The notes under the pieces were generated by a model that saw only the letters and a list, made by a program, of their open reading frames with translations, ran no database searches and was not told the DNA's origin. A stretch of 64,000 bases of DNA from Chloroflexota bacterium (GTDB lineage Bacteria; Chloroflexota; Dehalococcoidia; SHYB01). This document shows, piece by piece, positions 59,965 to 64,000 of the stretch (the stretch's first letter is position 1; each line of letters starts with the position of its first letter). The DNA lies in NCBI GenBank assembly GCA_016875535.1, contig VGPF01000003.1, forward strand, positions 58,196-122,195, given 5' to 3'. Made by a program: the position numbers and the translations under genes.

Positions 59965-61164
59965 TCAAAGGATCGCGTTCTTCTCCCGCATCGCCTTGAT
60001 CTGCGCCTCGCTGTAGCCGAGGGACTTCAAGACGGCGTCTGTGTCTTCTCCTTTGATGCCGGCGAACTTGCGAAAGGTTCCCGGCGTTTCCGAGAGCTTA
60101 ACCGGGAAGCCGACCTGCTTGGCCTTGCCCGCCTGGGGGTGCGTGACCTCCAGGACCATATTGCGGTGCCGGACATGGGGATCGGTGAAGACCTCGGCGA
60201 AGTCGAAGATCTTTGTGACGCAGGTATCGGCCCGGCTCATAAGGTCGTGCCACTCATCGGCCGTCTTGGTCAAGAAGGCGGCCTTGAGCGCCGCTTCGAT
60301 CTCCTGATGTTTGGCCGCATCCTGCTGGTGCGCCACGAGGTCCGGCCTGCCGATGATCTTACCGACGGCATCGAAGAACCAGGGCTCGTTGGCGCCGATG
60401 GCGATCCAGCGCCCGTCCTTGCACCGGTAGACGTTGTAGTGGGGAACGCCCCCGGTGAGCCGGTCTTTCCCCGGCTTGGGCTGGAGGCCGTTCATGAAGA
60501 ACTCCTGGGTGGACTGGACCAGGAGGCCGATGACGCCGTCCGTCATGGAGATATCCACCATTTGGCCTTTGCCGGTGCGCCCGCGGGCGATGATGGCGGT
60601 GAGGATGCCGATGACGGCGTTCTGGGCGCCGGCGGAGAAATCGGCGAGGATGTTGCTGGGGAAGGCGGGCGCGCCATCGCGCGAGCCGAAGATGCTGAGG
60701 GCGCCGCCGTGGGAGAGGTAGTTGATATCGTGCCCGGCGCGGAGGGCGTAGGGGCCATCCTGGCCGAAGCCGGTGACGGCGCAGTAGATGACGCGCGGGT
60801 TGAGGGCGCGGCAGGTCTCATAGTCCACGCCGAGGCGCTTGGCGACGCCGGGGCGGGAGCCGTCCAGGACGACATCGGCGTCCCTGACGAGCTTGTAGAA
60901 GACCTCGCGGGCGTCGGCGTCCTTCAGGTTGAGGGCGATCTTGCGCTTGTTGCGCTCGAGGGCGTTATAGGCGGCGCTGCGGGCGTCGTTCATGGTGCGG
61001 TAGGCCAGGGGCGTCTCGGTGAACTCGGAGCGCCTGCCCGTGACGCCGGGCTCCTCGATGCGAATCACGTCGGCGCCCATGTCCGCCAGGTACATGGAGA
61101 CGGCGAAGCCGGGCGCGTAGCGGGATAGGTCAACGACTTTGATGCCTTCCAGGGCCATGGTCAT
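59965..61164 (-). CDS. Alpha-methylacyl-CoA racemase (CaiB/BaiF family)
   Basis: Protein of 399 residues. Unlike the other CoA-transferase relatives here, it has GHDINYL (His about residue 145) and NILADFSAG (Asp about 175), the two catalytic residues of alpha-methylacyl-CoA racemase. It would epimerise 2-methylacyl-CoA esters before beta-oxidation. GGAG eight bases before ATG 61164 supports the start; a TGC-TACAGT box lies at 61195-61203. Fits the acyl-CoA dehydrogenase and other acyl-CoA genes in the window. Confidence 0.9.
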   Translation of the reverse strand: MTMALEGIKVVDLSRYAPGFAVSMYLADMGADVIRIEEPGVTGRRSEFTETPLAYRTMNDARSAAYNALERNKRKIALNLKDADAREVFYKLVRDADVVLDGSRPGVAKRLGVDYETCRALNPRVIYCAVTGFGQDGPYALRAGHDINYLSHGGALSIFGSRDGAPAFPSNILADFSAGAQNAVIGILTAIIARGRTGKGQMVDISMTDGVIGLLVQSTQEFFMNGLQPKPGKDRLTGGVPHYNVYRCKDGRWIAIGANEPWFFDAVGKIIGRPDLVAHQQDAAKHQEIEAALKAAFLTKTADEWHDLMSRADTCVTKIFDFAEVFTDPHVRHRNMVLEVTHPQAGKAKQVGFPVKLSETPGTFRKFAGIKGEDTDAVLKSLGYSEAQIKAMREKNAIL

Positions 61165-61182
61165 AGGGGCGCTCCAGAAAAA

Positions 61183-62904
61183 TCAACGGGGGATACTGTA
61201 GCACAGGGCGAGGCGGCGTTGCCTTGCGGGTAAGACGTGGCCTCTGGTATAGTTCTCCTGTTGTCTTTTCCCCGTGGGCCAGTGGCGCAGTTGGTAGCGC
61301 GCTTCAATGGCATTGAAGAGGTCAGGAGTTCGAATCTCCTCTGGTCCACCACTCTGTACCAAAGGAAGAACTTCCCCGTTGCTTAGTGTGGTCTTCTCTG
61401 CTTTGATCGGCAGCGTGTACTCGATCGTTACCTGATTGCCTTCTTTGGTGACGGTTTGAATAAACGACTTGAGCAGCATTCGCCGTTCTATAATCGTGCC
61501 CTCCTCCAGCAACAACCCGAAGTCCTTGAGGTACTCCAGCACCTGTTTTCGGTCGACGAGCGTCACGTGAGCCTCTTCGGTAGCCTCCAGCACTTCGGAG
61601 CGTGCACGCTGTACGATTTCCTGTCGTTTTCGGAGTTCACGGATTCGAGGGGCTAAATCCTCCAGCGTGAGTTTTCCGGTCTCGAGGGTGTCATAGAGGC
61701 GTGCCAGCCGGCCCTCGATATCGCTTGTTTGCGCATCGATCGCCGTAAGGCGCTCCTTGAGTTGGGTTACAGACGTTGACAATTCCTCGTTGGTGCGTCT
61801 TACCAGTTCGGTGACATGAGCCTCCCGAAGGATGAGATCGCTTACTTTTTTGAGAACCTGGGCCTCAATCACCTCCTTCGGAACTGCCTTCTCTGGGCAT
61901 GCCTGGCGGCCGATACGATTTGCAGTGGCACAGACGTAGTACCGAAATTGCCCGGACTTGGCGGTCACGCAGGTCATCGCGGCATGGCAGGTGCCGCACT
62001 GGAGCAGCCCGGTGAGCAGGTTGGGGCTGCTGACCTGCCGTGGCGGCACTATTTTTGGCGAGCGGGCCTTGAGTCCTGCTTGGACGGCGTCGAACATCGC
62101 CTTGTCGACGAGTGCGGGAATAGCATCGGCCACCCGGATGGGGTTTTGGGATGCCGCCTCCCAGACCAGCACCCCACTATAGACTTGGCTTGTGAGCATC
62201 GCATGCACCGCGCCCTTCCCCCAGCGTTTTCCTTTGGGAGAGGCGATGCCATCGGCGTTTAGCTGCTTGGCGATGTCCTTCACGCCGGTGCTAGAGGCGG
62301 CGAGGCGGAACATCCGCTGCACGATGGGCGCTGCCGCAGGCTCAATCTCTAGCTTGACCCGCTGCCGGCCGCTATCGTGGACCTTGATGCGCCGGTAGCC
62401 GAAGGGCGTGGTTGCCGATACCCAGTAGCCTCGCGACGCCGCCTCGCGCATGCCCCGCAGCACATCTTGGGCCAAGTTGGCCGAATAGAATTCGTCGATG
62501 ACTTCGATCATGCCTTCCAGCATCCGGCCCGTGGGGCTGTCTTCCACCGGCTCATTGATGGAGATCACCTGGATACCATGCTTGCGCAGGAGCGACTTGT
62601 AGAGGATGGAATCCTCTCGGTTGCGAGCGAATCGGGAGAGTTTCCAGACCAGAATGGCTTGGAAAGGGGCTGGCTTTCGTCGCCCGAGGGCAACCATCTC
62701 CTGGAACTTCGGCCGGTCGGCGCTCTTTGCGCTTTCCGCCTCGTCCACGAACTCCCGCACCACGGTGTACCCATGACGGGCAGCATACTCCCGGAGCGCC
62801 TTGAGCTGTGCCGAGATGGACAAATCCACGTCTTGTCGTTCAGAGCTCACCCTGGCATAGAGAACAACCTGCATCTGTCGCGCGCCCTCATTGGGTTTCA
62901 CCAT
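61183..62904 (-). CDS. Serine recombinase (large resolvase/integrase type), 3' end reading through tRNA-Ala
   Basis: Protein of up to 573 residues. The N-terminal resolvase domain has VVLYARVSSERQ (catalytic Ser about residue 20). A recombinase domain, a zinc ribbon (LLQCGTCHAAMTC..) and a coiled coil follow, as in large serine integrases. Residues about 518-543 are the antisense of the tRNA-Ala gene, giving EIRTPD-type sequence; the native C-terminus is therefore probably shorter, near residue 517. The start overlaps the upstream gene stop (TAATG). It would excise or integrate the element at the tRNA. Confidence 0.92.
   Translation of the reverse strand: MVKPNEGARQMQVVLYARVSSERQDVDLSISAQLKALREYAARHGYTVVREFVDEAESAKSADRPKFQEMVALGRRKPAPFQAILVWKLSRFARNREDSILYKSLLRKHGIQVISINEPVEDSPTGRMLEGMIEVIDEFYSANLAQDVLRGMREAASRGYWVSATTPFGYRRIKVHDSGRQRVKLEIEPAAAPIVQRMFRLAASSTGVKDIAKQLNADGIASPKGKRWGKGAVHAMLTSQVYSGVLVWEAASQNPIRVADAIPALVDKAMFDAVQAGLKARSPKIVPPRQVSSPNLLTGLLQCGTCHAAMTCVTAKSGQFRYYVCATANRIGRQACPEKAVPKEVIEAQVLKKVSDLILREAHVTELVRRTNEELSTSVTQLKERLTAIDAQTSDIEGRLARLYDTLETGKLTLEDLAPRIRELRKRQEIVQRARSEVLEATEEAHVTLVDRKQVLEYLKDFGLLLEEGTIIERRMLLKSFIQTVTKEGNQVTIEYTLPIKAEKTTLSNGEVLPLVQSGGPEEIRTPDLFNAIEARYQLRHWPTGKRQQENYTRGHVLPARQRRLALCYSIPR
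61195..61203 (-). promoter_or_regulatory. Extended -10 of the racemase gene
   Basis: TGC-TACAGT on the minus strand, about 30 bases upstream of the ATG at 61164. Confidence 0.5.
61224..61253 (+). promoter_or_regulatory. tRNA-Ala promoter
   Basis: TTGCGG (61224-61229), an 18-base spacer ending TGG, and TATAGT (61248-61253). The mature tRNA begins 23 bases downstream. Confidence 0.65.
61276..61351 (+). tRNA. tRNA-Ala (anticodon GGC)
   Basis: A 76-base tRNA with CCA encoded. Acceptor GGGCCAG pairs with CTGGTCC, D-arm GCGC/GCGC, anticodon stem CTTCA/TGAAG enclosing ATGGCAT with anticodon GGC, T-arm AGGAG/CTCCT around TTCGAAT. The 3' end is where the adjoining recombinase ORF and the mobile element begin. 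Confidence 0.97.
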
Positions 62905-63800
62905 TAAATTTCAACCTTCCTGCACACCGAACAGACACCCGGCAGATAGGGTAATAGCCGGAAATAGGCCACATGACGTCGCATTTGGGATATCGCCTCC
63001 AGAAGTCGCTGGTGGATCTCCTTACACTTCGTCGCTCCGGGTGATGTCACGGCTTGCTGAATCGTCTCGATCACCGCCCGTTCAATCTTCTCTCTCCCGC
63101 GCGGCAAGCGAGCCACGGTCGTGGCAAACATCTGAATGTCGCCACCGGGCGTCTGAAACGCCCGAGGATGCTCGTCGAATGGCCGGGCCAATAGCGCATG
63201 TGCCAGAGTATATTCGAATACTTTCCCCACGCCTTCGTCGGTCAGCAGGCGGCCGCTCTTCCGGTAGTCTGCAACGGGCAAGCCAGTCGTTTGGGTCAGC
63301 CGGTTCAGCACGAGGAGAAACAAGGTGCGACAGGCCAGCAGGGCCAACCCAAAAGCCGCCTCGACGTTTGCCACCGCCTCCCACAGAGCGTCCTTCGGAA
63401 CGTGTTGCTGTAAGAGCTCCCACTCAAGGAGGTCTTTGGCCTGGACGCGGACCTCGAACTTCTCTTGATCTGTGTGCTTCACACGTGTTCCGCAGAGGTG
63501 TCGCTCAACAGAATCGCTCGAGATAGTCCACCCCCTTAGGTCGCTGGCTGAAGGCTCTTGGACCAAGTCCAGTACACGCAAGACTTCATGGAGCAGCTTG
63601 TCCCAGTGAGCGCCTAAGCGTTCCTTAAAGAGATCCCGGCGGATCGCAAGCGCTTCCGCCGAGTTAATGTCTTGCTCGAGGTGCTTACGGATCGTGCGCG
63701 CTTGCCACTTGGTCTTTCTGGCAATCTCGGGGTAGCCCTTCCCTTGGGCCCGAAGATCGCGCCACCGTTGAAGGTCTAATTTCGTTGGCAGTTTCGGCAT
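62904..63800 (-). CDS. Hypothetical protein with N-terminal HTH
   Basis: Protein of 298 residues starting MPKLPTKLDLQRWRDLRAQG. The N-terminal region QGKGYPEIARKTKWQARTIRKHL looks like a helix-turn-helix. The rest is mainly helical with no recognised domain; CSVCRK near the end is a lone CxxC. The stop overlaps the recombinase start (TAATG), so the pair is translated together; it may be a regulator or accessory factor of the element. The upstream extension of the frame is antisense to the IS3 fragment and is not used. Confidence 0.7.
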   Translation of the reverse strand: MPKLPTKLDLQRWRDLRAQGKGYPEIARKTKWQARTIRKHLEQDINSAEALAIRRDLFKERLGAHWDKLLHEVLRVLDLVQEPSASDLRGWTISSDSVERHLCGTRVKHTDQEKFEVRVQAKDLLEWELLQQHVPKDALWEAVANVEAAFGLALLACRTLFLLVLNRLTQTTGLPVADYRKSGRLLTDEGVGKVFEYTLAHALLARPFDEHPRAFQTPGGDIQMFATTVARLPRGREKIERAVIETIQQAVTSPGATKCKEIHQRLLEAISQMRRHVAYFRLLPYLPGVCSVCRKVEI

Positions 63801-63840
63801 ATGCCTGTGTATCCGCTTGACAAGAGATCGCAACAATTCC

Positions 63841-64000
63841 AGACGCGCCTCTGAAGAAACTGGGAGATCTCCAGAGGTGCGCCTGGCCAGGGGAGAGACC
63901 GTGGCCCAGGTGTGCAAGGTCCTTGGGGTAACCGACCAGACCTTCTATCGGTGGCGACGGGAGTACGGCGGCCTGCGCATCGATCAAGCGAAGCGGCTCA
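63841..64000 (+). CDS. IS3-family transposase OrfA-like, partial, probably 5'-damaged
   Basis: Reads off the right edge. The in-frame part RLARGETVAQVCKVLGVTDQ, then TFYRWRREYGGLRIDQAKRL, is the HTH region of IS3-family OrfA. Upstream of this the frame diverges from the usual OrfA N-terminus (no recognisable PEQIIxKLREAEV) and no ATG is seen, so a small deletion or frameshift near 63855-63875 is likely. The C-terminal part is outside the window. Confidence 0.75.

Larger units (their letters stand above)
61349..64000. mobile_element. Serine-recombinase element integrated at tRNA-Ala(GGC), right end outside window
   Basis: The left boundary lies at or inside the 3' part of the tRNA-Ala gene, where the recombinase gene runs into it. 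To the right follow the recombinase, an unknown gene and an IS3-type fragment; composition is lower in GC than the host-like region. The second attachment site is not in the window. Boundary coordinates are approximate. Confidence 0.7.

Noticed and set aside
61183..61351. Recombinase C-terminal residues after about 517 as a real domain
   Set aside because: They are the antisense translation of tRNA-Ala and its flank.
62891..63526. Plus-strand ORF over the HTH-protein gene
   Set aside because: Shadow of the minus-strand gene; no start signal or protein family resemblance.

Overview
The window is a GC-rich, densely packed bacterial chromosome segment with about 50 protein genes, one tRNA, one T-box leader and one candidate large structured RNA. 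Gene content points to Chloroflexota, most likely a Dehalococcoidia/SAR202-like lineage: repeated CaiB/BaiF CoA-transferases and ACMSD-type amidohydrolases, a two-domain ThyX-like protein, a YidC without the proteobacterial periplasmic domain, and a T-box in front of a long IleS. This placement is inferred; no rRNA or complete marker set is present.

Layout. 1-3955: two amidohydrolases, a MoxR ATPase, an O6-alkylguanine methyltransferase and two small proteins. 3970-7620: dnaE, divergent from the rpmH-rnpA-yidD-(PQQ lipoprotein)-yidC-jag cluster (7935-11693). 11740-15344: T-box plus ileS. 15316-23828: a minus-strand lipid-flippase-like protein, rsmG and sbcC, then ffh, uvrB, a Mop protein and a PucR-type HTH. 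23901-26448: modABC molybdate transporter. 26449-34375: an orphan DNA methyltransferase with flanking palindromic repeats, a CoA-transferase pair, an esterase-like hydrolase, a class III aminotransferase and an Mrr-like nuclease. 34501-41961: ThyX-like fusion, then lipA-lpd-pdhA-pdhB-pdhC, a pyruvate (or branched-chain 2-oxoacid) dehydrogenase operon with its lipoate-inserting enzyme. 42093-49910: a small conserved protein, a PmbA-type protein, a lipoprotein, an SDR, an acyl-CoA dehydrogenase, two TIM-barrel isomerase paralogues and a flavoprotein. 49918-54300: Lhr-type helicase carrying an in-frame palindromic repeat. 54301-55108: a long stretch without genes, dominated by a roughly 460-nt chain of hairpins closed by a 15-bp end helix. 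55109-61164: a HAD phosphatase, more CoA-transferases, an amidohydrolase, an epoxide hydrolase, msrA and an alpha-methylacyl-CoA racemase. 61276-64000: tRNA-Ala(GGC) used as the insertion site of a serine-recombinase element that runs off the window and includes an IS3-type fragment.

Regulation visible in the sequence. Many genes have a -10 box of the form TGC-TAnAAT (an extended -10). At five or six genes the start codon lies only 6-7 bases downstream of the -10, which implies leaderless mRNAs. Classical TTGACA/TATAAT promoters occur at rpmH and in front of the candidate RNA. The metabolic genes fit a heterotroph that activates carboxylic acids by CoA transfer, racemises and beta-oxidises branched acyl chains, and feeds a 2-oxoacid dehydrogenase complex. 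Strongest leads: the structured RNA at 54456-54914, the split-motif ThyX fusion, the tRNA-Ala/recombinase junction, the palindromic repeat family (one copy inside a helicase gene), and the MLR-stop mini-ORF in front of an isomerase paralogue.
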